Assembly: GCA_038125725.1 (NCBI GenBank)
Contig: JAYPEK010000042.1
Span: 1-34,208 of the forward strand
DNA length: 34,208 nucleotides
Reading direction: 5' to 3'
From: TMED8 sp038125725
Lineage (GTDB): Bacteria > Pseudomonadota > Alphaproteobacteria > Rhodospirillales > Casp-alpha2
The position numbers were made by a program, and so were the translations under genes. The notes beneath the pieces were generated by a model that made no database searches, had not been told where the DNA came from, and saw only the letters and a program-made list of their open reading frames with translations. Of this stretch, positions 1-7,814 are shown piece after piece (position 1 is the stretch's first letter; every line of letters starts with the position of its first letter).

Positions 1-2
1 TC

Positions 3-1394
3 TACGGCATTCCCGGCTACCGCACGCCGCGCGACATGGTCGCCGCCGAAATCCAGCGCATCCTGGACACCGGCGTCGAAGCCAAGCTTGGCGTCCGCGT
101 CGGCGAGGACATCAGCCTGGAGCAGATCGAGGCCGACTACGACGCCGTTCTCTGGGCCGTCGGCGCCCAGAAAGGCCGCGGCCTGCCGGTCGACGGCTGG
201 GACGACACGCCGAACTGCATCACCGGCGTCGATTTCCTAGAAGCCTTCAACCAGGACCGCCTCAAGTTCGTCTACGAGAAGGTCGTGGTCGTCGGCGGTG
301 GCGACACCTCCATCGACGTCGCCTCCGTGGCGCGCCGTATCGGCCACATCGACAAGATCGCCGAGCATGACATGCCGGAAGCCGTGATCCTCGGCCATAC
401 CGCGCACGACGTGGCCGGTTCCATCACCCGCCAGGGCGTCAAGGCGGTGCTGACCTCGCTGTTCCCGATCGAGGGCATGACGGCGGCCGAGCGCGAGCGC
501 GAGGATGCGCTGCGCGAAGGTGTCGACATCCGGGGCGGCGTTATGCCGATCGAGGTGATCAAGGACGCCAACGGCCGCGCCACCGCGCTGAAAATGTGCG
601 AGTGCGACATGGACGGCATGCGCCCGGTGCCGCGCGAAGGCACCGAGTTCGAGATCGAGTGCGACCTGGTCGTCTCCGCCATCGGCCAGATGGGCGATCT
701 GTCCGGCTTCGAGGGCATCGGCAACGACAAGGGCTTCATGGACTGTGACGGCCTCTACAAGGTCAAGGGCCAGGAAAAGCACTTCGCCTGCGGCGACATC
801 GTGCGTCCGCACCTGCTGACCACAGCCATCGGCCAGGGCAACATCGCCGCCGATTCCATCGACCACTTCCTGTCCGGCAAGTCGCTGGACAAGCGCCCCA
901 AGGTCGACGTGCATCACTTCAAGCTGATGAACGAGTTGATGCAGCGCGAACTGACACCGGAAGAGTACGACCACGAGCCGACCCGGGGCACGTCGGACGC
1001 CAACTTCGCCGTGCACAACTACGAAGACCGCTCATCGACCCACATCATCGCACACGAGGAACTGTTCCTCGGCCACTTCGGCTTCGACGAGCGCACCCGG
1101 CGCCAGGAAATCCACATCGACGCCGAACACGTGCTCGGCAACTTCGAGGAGCGCATCCGTTCGCTCACCGAAGAAGAGGCCCAGCACGAGGGCGAGCGCT
1201 GCATGAGCTGCGGCATCTGCTTCGAGTGCGACAACTGCGTCATCTTCTGCCCGCAGGACGCCATCTTCCGGGTCAAGAAGGACCAGCGCGCCGTCGGCCG
1301 CTACGTGGACACCGACTACAACAAGTGCGTCGGCTGCCATATCTGCAAGGATGTCTGCCCGACGGGCTACATCCAGATGGGCCTGGGCGAATAA
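3..1394 (+). CDS. dsrL: DsrL iron-sulfur flavoprotein, 5' end cut by the window
   Basis: The reading frame is already open at base 3, and the first residues (YGIPGYRTPRD) match the interior of GltD-like flavoproteins, so the true start lies upstream; the ATG at 36 is internal. A second Rossmann motif (VVVVGGGDTSID, bases about 279-315) binds NAD(P)H, and HFACGDIV followed by GQGNIAADSI (about 780-860) closes the FAD site. The C-terminus is a two-cluster ferredoxin domain: CMSCGICFECDNC...C (1201-1250) and CVGCHICKDVCP (1327-1362). In the known family, DsrL is a cytoplasmic NAD(P)H:acceptor oxidoreductase that takes electrons from DsrAB during sulfur oxidation. The following dsrJ, dsrO and dsrP separate it from an ordinary glutamate synthase small subunit. 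A 12-base tandem repeat duplicates its stop-codon region. Confidence 0.9.
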   Translation, partial: YGIPGYRTPRDMVAAEIQRILDTGVEAKLGVRVGEDISLEQIEADYDAVLWAVGAQKGRGLPVDGWDDTPNCITGVDFLEAFNQDRLKFVYEKVVVVGGGDTSIDVASVARRIGHIDKIAEHDMPEAVILGHTAHDVAGSITRQGVKAVLTSLFPIEGMTAAEREREDALREGVDIRGGVMPIEVIKDANGRATALKMCECDMDGMRPVPREGTEFEIECDLVVSAIGQMGDLSGFEGIGNDKGFMDCDGLYKVKGQEKHFACGDIVRPHLLTTAIGQGNIAADSIDHFLSGKSLDKRPKVDVHHFKLMNELMQRELTPEEYDHEPTRGTSDANFAVHNYEDRSSTHIIAHEELFLGHFGFDERTRRQEIHIDAEHVLGNFEERIRSLTEEEAQHEGERCMSCGICFECDNCVIFCPQDAIFRVKKDQRAVGRYVDTDYNKCVGCHICKDVCPTGYIQMGLGE

Positions 1395-1409
1395 CTAGGG
1401 CGAATAACT
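1385..1409 (+). repeat. 12-base tandem duplication at the end of dsrL
   Basis: The string GGGCGAATAACT occurs at 1385-1396 and again at 1398-1409, a period of 13 bases. The first copy holds the dsrL stop codon (TAA, 1392-1394) and the second repeats it just before the dsrJ Shine-Dalgarno (CGGAGG, 1411-1416). It looks like a small replication-slippage duplication that lengthened the dsrL-dsrJ spacer to 29 bases. Confidence 0.8.
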
Positions 1410-1423
1410 CCGGAGGCCCCCGC

Positions 1424-1801
1424 ATGAGCCGGTTCGCGGCGATTCTATTGATGCTCCTGACGGTGACGGCGGGTTCCGCCGGCGCCGCCGACTGGGGCGT
1501 GCCGTTCCCGAGCGTTCCCAAGGCGGCGGGCGAGAATTGCGTGCGCGACACCCAATTCATGCGCGCCAATCACATGGAACTGCTTCTGCACCAGCGCGAC
1601 GACACCGTGCACCAGGGCGTGCGCCCGAAGCAGACGGCGCTGACCGAGTGCCTCACCTGTCACGCGGTCAAGGGCTCGGACGGCAAGCCCGTCACGGTCA
1701 AGGACCCGAAGCATTTCTGCCGCGCCTGCCACGATTACGCGGCGGTCACCATCGATTGCTTCAGTTGCCACAACTCGGCGCCGGAGGCGGTGAAGAAATG
1801 A
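1424..1801 (+). CDS. dsrJ: DsrJ periplasmic triheme cytochrome c
   Basis: This 125-residue protein has an uncleaved-looking N-terminal hydrophobic signal (residues 1-22, ending AGSAGAADWG) and three CxxCH haem motifs: CLTCH (76-80), CRACH (99-103) and CFSCH (112-116). The extra cysteine at residue 39, in the context ENCVRDTQFMRANHM, fits the unusual distal Cys ligand known in DsrJ. Start choice: the frame is open further upstream, but the ATG at 1424 follows a clear CGGAGG site and begins the signal sequence. DsrJ is the periplasmic cytochrome of the DsrMKJOP membrane complex. Its stop overlaps the dsrO start (ATGA), indicating translational coupling. Confidence 0.93.
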   Translation: MSRFAAILLMLLTVTAGSAGAADWGVPFPSVPKAAGENCVRDTQFMRANHMELLLHQRDDTVHQGVRPKQTALTECLTCHAVKGSDGKPVTVKDPKHFCRACHDYAAVTIDCFSCHNSAPEAVKK

Positions 1802-2550
1802 GCCTGCTCGATAAAGTTCCCGCCTGCGACTCCGCCCCCGTCAAGGACCGCCGCGGCTTCCTCAAGGGCTTGGTGGCGGCCGGCGCGCTGGCCATCGCGC
1901 CCGGCGTGACGCTCTATAAGTTCGCCGAGGCCGCCGGCGTTTCGTCCGCCGTGCGCTGGGGCATGCTGATCGACATCAACAAGTGCGAGGACGGCTGCTC
2001 CGCCTGCGTTACCGCCTGTGCCGAGGAAAACGGCTGGCAGGGCCACAGCAACCCGCGCACCGACGCGCAATGGATCCGCAAGGTGACGCTGACCAACAAG
2101 CAGACCGGCTTCAAGAAGTCGCTGCCGGTCATGTGCCAGCATTGCGCGGAGCCCCCTTGCGTCTACGTCTGCCCCACCGGCGCGTCGTTCAAGCGCGCCG
2201 ACGGCATCGTTTTGGTCGACAAGCATATCTGCATCGGCTGCCGCTACTGCATGATGGCGTGCCCGTACAAAGCGCGCTCCTTCGTGCACGAGGACGTCGA
2301 CGGCCAGAAGCCGCACGCGCCGCGCGGCAAGGGCACGGTGGAGAGCTGCACGCTCTGCGTCCACCGCGTCGACGAAGGCCGCCAGCCGGCCTGTGTCGAG
2401 GCCTGCGCCAAGGACGGCGGCCACGCCTTCATGTTCGGTGATCTCAACGATCCCTCCAGCGACATTTCCAAGCAATTGGCCCAATACGGCGCCACCGCCA
2501 TTCGCGGCGATCTCGGCGTCGATCCGGGCGTCAAGTACCGGGGGGTCTGA
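1798..2550 (+). CDS. dsrO: DsrO Tat-exported ferredoxin-like subunit
   Basis: The 250-residue protein starts with a twin-arginine signal (DRRGFLKG, Arg18-Arg19, followed by an Ala/Gly-rich hydrophobic stretch). Four cysteine sets for [4Fe-4S] clusters follow: C63/67/70/74, C113/116/121/125, C145/148/151/155 and C184/187/199/203. This is the pattern of the DsrO/PsrB/HybA family. DsrO sits in the periplasm and passes electrons between DsrJ and the quinone-interacting DsrP. It overlaps dsrJ by 4 bases and dsrP by 1 base (TGATG), so the three are made together. Confidence 0.93.
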   Translation: MSLLDKVPACDSAPVKDRRGFLKGLVAAGALAIAPGVTLYKFAEAAGVSSAVRWGMLIDINKCEDGCSACVTACAEENGWQGHSNPRTDAQWIRKVTLTNKQTGFKKSLPVMCQHCAEPPCVYVCPTGASFKRADGIVLVDKHICIGCRYCMMACPYKARSFVHEDVDGQKPHAPRGKGTVESCTLCVHRVDEGRQPACVEACAKDGGHAFMFGDLNDPSSDISKQLAQYGATAIRGDLGVDPGVKYRGV

Positions 2551-3758
2551 TGAAGACCTTGCGTTACCGTCCGGTCAGTTTCGACAGCAAGCCGCTGGTC
2601 GGCGCCTTTCTGATTTCGGCGCTGCTGGCCGTGATCGGCCTCGGCGCCGCCTACTACATGGAACACCACGGCCACGTGGTCACCGGCATGGACAACAGCG
2701 TCGTCTGGGGCATGCCGCACGTCTTCGCCGTGTTCCTGATCGTCGCCGCGTCGGGCGCGCTCAACGTCGCCTCCATGGGCTCCGTCTTCGGGCGCGTCGC
2801 CTACAAGCCTCTGGCTCGGCTTTCCAGCCTGATGGCCATGGCGCTGTTGATGGGCGGGCTTTCGGTGCTGGTGCTCGATCTTGGCCGGCCGGACCGGCTG
2901 ATCGTCGCCATGACCAGCTACAACTTCAAATCCATCTTCGCCTGGAACATCTTTCTCTATACCGGCCTGTTGGCCGTCACCGCCGTCTACCTCTGGACCA
3001 TGATGGAGCGGCGCATGAACGGCTTCACCAAGGCGGCCGGCATGGCGGCGTTCCTGTGGCGCCTGGCGCTGACCACCGGCACCGGCCTGATCTTCGGCTT
3101 CCTGATGGCGCGTCAGGCCTATGACGCGGCGGTAATGGCGCCGATGTTCATCGCCATGTCCTTTTCCTTCGGGTTGGCGGTCTTTTTCCTGGTCACGCTC
3201 GGCCTCTACCAGGGCGACGGCCGGCCGATGGGCGACTACATCGTCAATCGCATGGGCAAGCTGTTGGGGCTGTTCGTGGCGGCGGTGCTCTATTTCACCT
3301 TCATCCAGCACGCCACCAACCTCTATGCGCCGGAACACCACGGCGTCGAGCGCTACATCCTGGTCGACGGCGGCGGCATTACGCTGCTGTTCTGGATCGG
3401 ACAGATCTTGGTCGGCGGCATCATTCCGCTGGTTTTGCTGTTCCCGCGGGGATCGGGCAAGCTCGGCCGTGGGCGGGTCTCGCTGGCGTCGCTGTTGGTG
3501 ATTCTCGGCGGGCTGGCGCAGATTTATGTTATCATCATCGGCGGCCAGAGCTATCCGCTGGTGATGTTCCCGGGCTGGGAAGTGTCCAGTCCTTTCGCCG
3601 ACGGCGTTACCGCCCATTACGCCGCCAGCCTGCCGGAAATCGGCCTCGGCATTGGCGGCATGGCCATCGCCGGCCTGATCGTTCTGGCTGGCACCAAGGT
3701 TTTGGATTTCCTGCCGGTCAGCCTCGCCGACGAAGAGGTCGACCCGCACCACGCCTGA
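2550..3758 (+). CDS. dsrP: DsrP NrfD-family membrane quinone-interacting subunit
   Basis: A 402-residue integral membrane protein with about ten hydrophobic segments, starting with FLISALLAVIGLGAAYY near residue 21. It has the conserved NrfD/PsrC-type stretches (VVWGMPHVFAVFLIVAASG, then LDLGRPDRLIVAMTSYNFKS near 110-130). Family members bind quinone and have no cofactor. Its position directly after dsrO, with overlapping stop and start, identifies it as DsrP of the DsrMKJOP complex rather than a polysulfide reductase subunit. The C-terminus is a short hydrophilic tail (DEEVDPHHA). Confidence 0.93.
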   Translation: MKTLRYRPVSFDSKPLVGAFLISALLAVIGLGAAYYMEHHGHVVTGMDNSVVWGMPHVFAVFLIVAASGALNVASMGSVFGRVAYKPLARLSSLMAMALLMGGLSVLVLDLGRPDRLIVAMTSYNFKSIFAWNIFLYTGLLAVTAVYLWTMMERRMNGFTKAAGMAAFLWRLALTTGTGLIFGFLMARQAYDAAVMAPMFIAMSFSFGLAVFFLVTLGLYQGDGRPMGDYIVNRMGKLLGLFVAAVLYFTFIQHATNLYAPEHHGVERYILVDGGGITLLFWIGQILVGGIIPLVLLFPRGSGKLGRGRVSLASLLVILGGLAQIYVIIIGGQSYPLVMFPGWEVSSPFADGVTAHYAASLPEIGLGIGGMAIAGLIVLAGTKVLDFLPVSLADEEVDPHHA

Positions 3759-3776
3759 CGAAAGGGCACACCGACG

Positions 3777-4781
3777 ATGGAACGCCAAGAGCATCCCTTC
3801 GCGCAATACGTCCGCATCATCGGCCGCGGCAAGAACGTCGGCCGCTCCCTGACGATCGAGGAGGCCGAGGCCTCCATGGACATGATCCTGCGGGGCGAGG
3901 TGATGCCGGAACAATTGGGCGCCTTCCTGATGCTGCTGCGGGTCAAGGAAGAGACACCCGACGAAGTGGCGGGATTCGTCCGTTCCGTGCGCAAGACCTT
4001 CGACATCCCCGCCGACGCGCCGAAGGTGGACCTGGACTGGTCTTCCTATGCCGGCAAGCGCCGCCAGCTCCCCTGGTTCCTGCTTTCCGCGCTGGCACTG
4101 GCGCAGCAGGGCATCAGCGTCTTCATGCACGGCGCCGAGGGCCACACCCCCGGCCGGCTTTATACCCGTGAAACCCTGGAGGCCTTGGGCCTTCCGGTGG
4201 CCGGCGACTTCGCCGAGGCCGCCCAGCATATCCGCACTGCCAATTTCGCCTACCTGCCGCTCGCGGCGGTCAGCCCGAAAATGCACGAGATCATCGAACT
4301 GCGCCCGATCCTGGGCCTGCGCTCGCCGGTGCACACCATCTCGCGCATGCTCAACCCATTCGACGCACCACACGTGATCCAGGGCATCTTCCACCCGGGC
4401 TACAACTCGATCCACCAGGGCGCCGCGCAATTGCTAGGCTACCTCCGCATGTCGGTGTTCCGGGGCGAAGGCGGCGAAATCGAACGCCGGCCCTCCAAAC
4501 CCTTGGACGTCTGGACCGTCACCGACGGCGAGATGGACACCACCGAGTGGCCGGCGCTGCTGCCGGAACCGCAGCAGCCCAAGGACGAGGACATGCAGGT
4601 CGAGCGCCTGGTCGAGGTCTGGAAGGGCGACGAGAGCGATGCTTACGCCGTCGCCGCCGTCACCGGCACCCTGGCGCTGGCGCTGCACCTCATGGGCCGC
4701 GCCTCGGATCAAGATGACGCCCAGGCCAAGGCCGAGGCGCTGTGGGCAGACCGCAACCGCGAGCGGCTCGCCGCCGCCTGA
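3777..4781 (+). CDS. TrpD2/YbiB-like glycosyltransferase-fold protein within the dsr operon
   Basis: The 334-residue protein resembles the anthranilate phosphoribosyltransferase (TrpD) fold in its helical N-terminus (LTIEEAEASMDMILRGEVMPEQLGAFLMLLR, about 23-56) and the central stretch FMHGAEGHTPGRLYTRETLEALG. The glycine-rich GTGGD loop of true TrpD is not visible; YAGKRRQLPWFLLSALAL sits at that point. It therefore fits the TrpD2/YbiB branch, whose E. coli member is a dimeric nucleic-acid-binding protein with no proven enzyme activity. It starts 18 bases after dsrP with an AAAGGG site and ends 3 bases before dsrN, so it is co-transcribed with the dsr genes. Its role here is unknown; a link to sirohaem or nucleotide chemistry is only inferred from position. 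Confidence 0.8.
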   Translation: MERQEHPFAQYVRIIGRGKNVGRSLTIEEAEASMDMILRGEVMPEQLGAFLMLLRVKEETPDEVAGFVRSVRKTFDIPADAPKVDLDWSSYAGKRRQLPWFLLSALALAQQGISVFMHGAEGHTPGRLYTRETLEALGLPVAGDFAEAAQHIRTANFAYLPLAAVSPKMHEIIELRPILGLRSPVHTISRMLNPFDAPHVIQGIFHPGYNSIHQGAAQLLGYLRMSVFRGEGGEIERRPSKPLDVWTVTDGEMDTTEWPALLPEPQQPKDEDMQVERLVEVWKGDESDAYAVAAVTGTLALALHLMGRASDQDDAQAKAEALWADRNRERLAAA

Positions 4782-4784
4782 CCG

Positions 4785-6170
4785 ATGAACGGCGTCCTCA
4801 TTTCGGCGCTGCATAAGTCGTCGGGCAAGACGACGATTTCGCTCGGCGTCGCCGCCGCGCTGGCGAAGCGCGGTCTCCGGGTCCAGACCTTCAAGAAGGG
4901 CCCCGACTACATCGATCCCATGTGGCTGGCGCTGGCCAGCGGCCTGCCCTGCCGCAACCTCGATTTCCATACCGTGGCGGCGCCGGATATCGCCGACTAC
5001 TACCGCCTGCACGGTGAAGGCGCCGACATGAGCCTGGTCGAGGGCAACAAAGGCCTCTACGACGGCGTCGACGTGGACGGAACCGATTCCAACGCCGCAC
5101 TGGCAAAATTATTGAAGGTGCCGGTGGTGCTGGTCATCGACACGCGCGGCATGACACGCGGCATCGCGCCGGTGATCATGGGCTACACCGCCTTCGACCC
5201 CGACATCCGCATCAGGGGCGTGATCCTCAACCAAGTCGGCGGCCCCCGGCACGAAAGCAAGCTGCGCGCGGCACTGGAACACTATACCGACGTGCCGGTG
5301 ATCGGCGCCGTCGGCCGCCATCCGGAAATGGAAATCGCCGAGCGTCATCTGGGGCTGGTACCGGCGAACGAGGCTGGTGCGGCCGTCGATTTGATCGAAC
5401 ATGCACGCAAGGCGGTCGAGGCCGGGGTCGATATCGGCGGCCTCGGGGTCATTGCCTGCATGGCGGAGGAACCGGCCGAACCCGCGCCCCCCGCCCCCGC
5501 GTTGCCAACCCCCGATATCCGCATCGCCGTCGCCCGCGATCCGGCCTTCGGCTTCTATTACCCGGACGACCTGGAGGCCATGCAGCGCGCCGGCGCCGAG
5601 ATCGTGCCGTTCGACACGCTCCACGATTCCGCGCTCCCCGACTGCGACGGGCTTTTCATCGGCGGCGGCTTTCCGGAAACGCAAGCCGCCGCACTTGCCG
5701 CCAACGCCAGCCTGCGCGCCGACATCAAGCGCGCGCTGCAGGCCGGGCTTCCCACTTACGCGGAATGCGGCGGGCTGATGTATCTGTCGAAATCCCTGAC
5801 CTGGCAGGGCGAGCGCTTCGAGATGGTCGGCGCCATTCCCGGTGACGCGGTCATGCATCCGACACCGGTCGGGCGCGGCTACGTGCGCCTGGAACCGACG
5901 GGTCTCTCACCCTGGCCGGCGCAGGCCGGCCTGGCGGACGAGATCAACGCGCATGAATTCCACTATGCCTCGCTGGAGAACCTGCCGGCGAATTCCGACT
6001 TCGCCTTCCGCGTCAAACGCGGCTACGGCACCGATGGCCGCCACGACGGGCTGATCGTCGGCAAAACGGTCGCGACCTTTTCGCACCACCGGTCCGTCGG
6101 CCGCTGCGACTGGGTGACGCGCTTCCTGGCCTTCGTCCGCAAGGTGCGCGCGGAACGCCTAACGGCCTGA
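4785..6170 (+). CDS. dsrN: DsrN, cobyrinic acid a,c-diamide synthase-like sirohaem amidase
   Basis: At 461 residues this is a full-length CobB/CbiA-type enzyme. The N-terminus has the ATP-binding P-loop variant SALHKSSGKTTISLG (7-21), and the C-terminal half is a class I glutamine amidotransferase domain with nucleophile Cys328 (YAECGGLMYL) and a late FSHHRSVGRCDW histidine segment. In sulfur oxidisers and sulfate reducers, DsrN is thought to amidate sirohaem to the siro(haem)amide used by DsrAB, with glutamine as nitrogen donor. Its place at the end of the dsr operon supports that over a role in cobalamin synthesis; no cob genes are nearby. The last 12 bases overlap the convergent racemase gene. 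dsrR and dsrS do not follow. Confidence 0.88.
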   Translation: MNGVLISALHKSSGKTTISLGVAAALAKRGLRVQTFKKGPDYIDPMWLALASGLPCRNLDFHTVAAPDIADYYRLHGEGADMSLVEGNKGLYDGVDVDGTDSNAALAKLLKVPVVLVIDTRGMTRGIAPVIMGYTAFDPDIRIRGVILNQVGGPRHESKLRAALEHYTDVPVIGAVGRHPEMEIAERHLGLVPANEAGAAVDLIEHARKAVEAGVDIGGLGVIACMAEEPAEPAPPAPALPTPDIRIAVARDPAFGFYYPDDLEAMQRAGAEIVPFDTLHDSALPDCDGLFIGGGFPETQAAALAANASLRADIKRALQAGLPTYAECGGLMYLSKSLTWQGERFEMVGAIPGDAVMHPTPVGRGYVRLEPTGLSPWPAQAGLADEINAHEFHYASLENLPANSDFAFRVKRGYGTDGRHDGLIVGKTVATFSHHRSVGRCDWVTRFLAFVRKVRAERLTA

Positions 6171-6863
6171 GAAATACCAATCGACGGAGGCCCGCGCCAA
6201 GGCATCCGTGGCGTCCAGATAGCCGATGCCGCCGCCCGGCGACATGTCCTTGGTCAACACGATGGGAATTTCCGTGCAGCCGAGCACGATGGCGCGGCAT
6301 TCGCGCTCGGCGAGCTCTTTCGCCACCGTTTCCAGCAGGTCTCGGCCCGCATCCAGCCGGCCGGCCTTGATTTCGTTGATCCCCCCGGTCACGTACTTGT
6401 CCTGCGCCGCCTCGTCCGGCGCCAGGCAATCGTAGCCCAGTTTCTCGAATCGCTTCTGGTAGATGCCCGCCGCGACCGTCCCGACCGTGCCCATCAGCCC
6501 GAGCCGGCCCTCCATGATCCCCTGGGCGCGGAGCGCATCGGCGGCGGCGTCGACGATGTGCAACACTGGGATGTCGATCGAGGCGGCGAGTTGGTCGTAC
6601 CAATAGTGCGCCGTATTGCAGGGGATGGCGATGGCGCCGGCACCGGAGAGACGCAGCATACCGGCGCCGCGCACCAGCCATTCCAGCGGTTCATCTGTGC
6701 CGTTGAGTATAGCCGCCGCCCGGTCTGGCACCTGCGGCACGGCGTGGACCAACAGCGGGATATGGTCCTGATCGCGCTCCGCCGGGGTGGCCTCGATCAC
6801 CTTGGCCATGAAATCCACCGTCGCCAGCGGCCCCATGCCGCCCAGGATGCCGAGCGCGCGCAT
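6159..6863 (-). CDS. Aspartate/glutamate racemase family protein
   Basis: The 234-residue protein begins MRALGILGGMGPLATVDF, the hallmark N-terminus of the aspartate racemase family. It has both catalytic-cysteine motifs, PCNTAH (Cys82) and GCTEIP (Cys196). These PLP-independent enzymes use two cysteines to invert amino-acid stereochemistry, but the family also includes hydantoin racemases and decarboxylases, so the substrate is not fixed. It lies 13 bases downstream of the TauD-like gene and is probably in its operon. Its 3' end overlaps the convergent dsrN by 12 bases. Confidence 0.88.
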   Translation of the reverse strand: MRALGILGGMGPLATVDFMAKVIEATPAERDQDHIPLLVHAVPQVPDRAAAILNGTDEPLEWLVRGAGMLRLSGAGAIAIPCNTAHYWYDQLAASIDIPVLHIVDAAADALRAQGIMEGRLGLMGTVGTVAAGIYQKRFEKLGYDCLAPDEAAQDKYVTGGINEIKAGRLDAGRDLLETVAKELAERECRAIVLGCTEIPIVLTKDMSPGGGIGYLDATDALARASVDWYFSGR

Positions 6864-6876
6864 GCGTCCGCCCGCC

Positions 6877-7737
6877 CTAGACCGGCCGTTCGCCGGCGAT
6901 GGTGACGCGGTTCATGTGGCGGCGGAACCCGTCGTAGTCGCTGATGGCGAAATGCATGGTGCAGCGGTTGTCCCAGATGGCGAGCGCATGGGTGGTCCAA
7001 TCGAAGCGGCAGGTGAACTCCGGCCGGCGCGCGTGGGCATACAGAAATTCCAGCAACGGCGCGCTCTCTTCCCCGGTCATGCCCTCGAAACTGTGGGTAT
7101 AGACCGGATTGACGTAGAGCGACTTCCGCCCCGTTTCCGGATGCGTGCGCACCACCGGATGGGCGATGCGCTTGTCGCCGGTTTCGGAAGGGTTGATGGC
7201 CATGCCGGTGGACTGCTTGTTGGCGTCGTTGAAATAGCCGCCGGAGCCGTAATTGCGCTCGGCGCTATGCAGCGCCTTCATCCCGTCCAATAGCGCCTTC
7301 ATGCCGGCGGACAGCGCCTCGTAGGCGGCTTCCATGTTCACCCAAAGCGTATCGCCGCCGTAAGGCGGGCTTTCCAGCGAATAGAGCACCGAGCCCATGG
7401 GCGGACATTCGTCGAAGCTGGCATCGGAATGCCAGACACCGCCGAAATTGTATTTCCCGGCGTCTTCCGCCTCGCGCACGATGTCGATGATGTCGGGGTA
7501 GTCGTCGCGCGCCTTGACGAAGGGCACTCGGTAGACCTCGCCGAACAGGCCGGCGATGCGAAGGTGATCCTCCGGCGAGAGTTCCTGGTCGCGAAAGAAA
7601 ATCACCTTGTGGTCCCAAAGCGCCTGGCGCACATCGGCGGCGGCGGCATTGGAGAGCGGCCCGGAGAGATCGACACCGGTGATCTCGGCACCGAGCGAAC
7701 CGGCAATGGGGTGGGTTTCGATGGTCTGGTAGGTCAT
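6877..7737 (-). CDS. TauD/TfdA-family Fe(II)/2-oxoglutarate dioxygenase
   Basis: This 286-residue protein has the family's N-terminus (GAEITGVDLSGPL) and the iron facial triad: His103 and Asp105 in WHSDASF, and distal His262 in WDNRCTMHFA. An arginine in the RRHMNR segment (near 272-277) would bind the 2-oxoglutarate carboxylate. These enzymes oxidise sulfonates such as taurine, or aryloxyacetates, carnitine precursors and other small molecules. The sequence does not settle the substrate. The dsr neighbourhood makes a sulfonate attractive, but no taurine transporter is adjacent. It is upstream of the racemase gene and 77 bases after the epimerase gene. Confidence 0.9.
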   Translation of the reverse strand: MTYQTIETHPIAGSLGAEITGVDLSGPLSNAAAADVRQALWDHKVIFFRDQELSPEDHLRIAGLFGEVYRVPFVKARDDYPDIIDIVREAEDAGKYNFGGVWHSDASFDECPPMGSVLYSLESPPYGGDTLWVNMEAAYEALSAGMKALLDGMKALHSAERNYGSGGYFNDANKQSTGMAINPSETGDKRIAHPVVRTHPETGRKSLYVNPVYTHSFEGMTGEESAPLLEFLYAHARRPEFTCRFDWTTHALAIWDNRCTMHFAISDYDGFRRHMNRVTIAGERPV

Positions 7738-7814
7738 GTCGTCATCCTGAATTCAACGGAACCCGAGAGTACCGGCGCGCATGCGGCGCGGCAATCCTCG
7801 ATCCCCTCTCGTCC

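Noticed and set aside
3..1394. First gene considered as glutamate synthase small subunit (gltD).
   Set aside because: The C-terminal two-cluster ferredoxin domain and the following dsrJOP genes point to DsrL.
2244..4430. Very long open frame on the minus strand opposite dsrO, dsrP and the TrpD2-like gene.
   Set aside because: The translation is rich in His, Gln, Arg and Asp with no domain, as expected opposite G+C-rich genes. The plus-strand genes have clear families.
4785..6170. dsrN considered as cobB/cbiA of cobalamin synthesis.
   Set aside because: No cobalamin genes are near, and the dsr operon context fits DsrN; the enzymes are homologous, so sequence alone would not decide.
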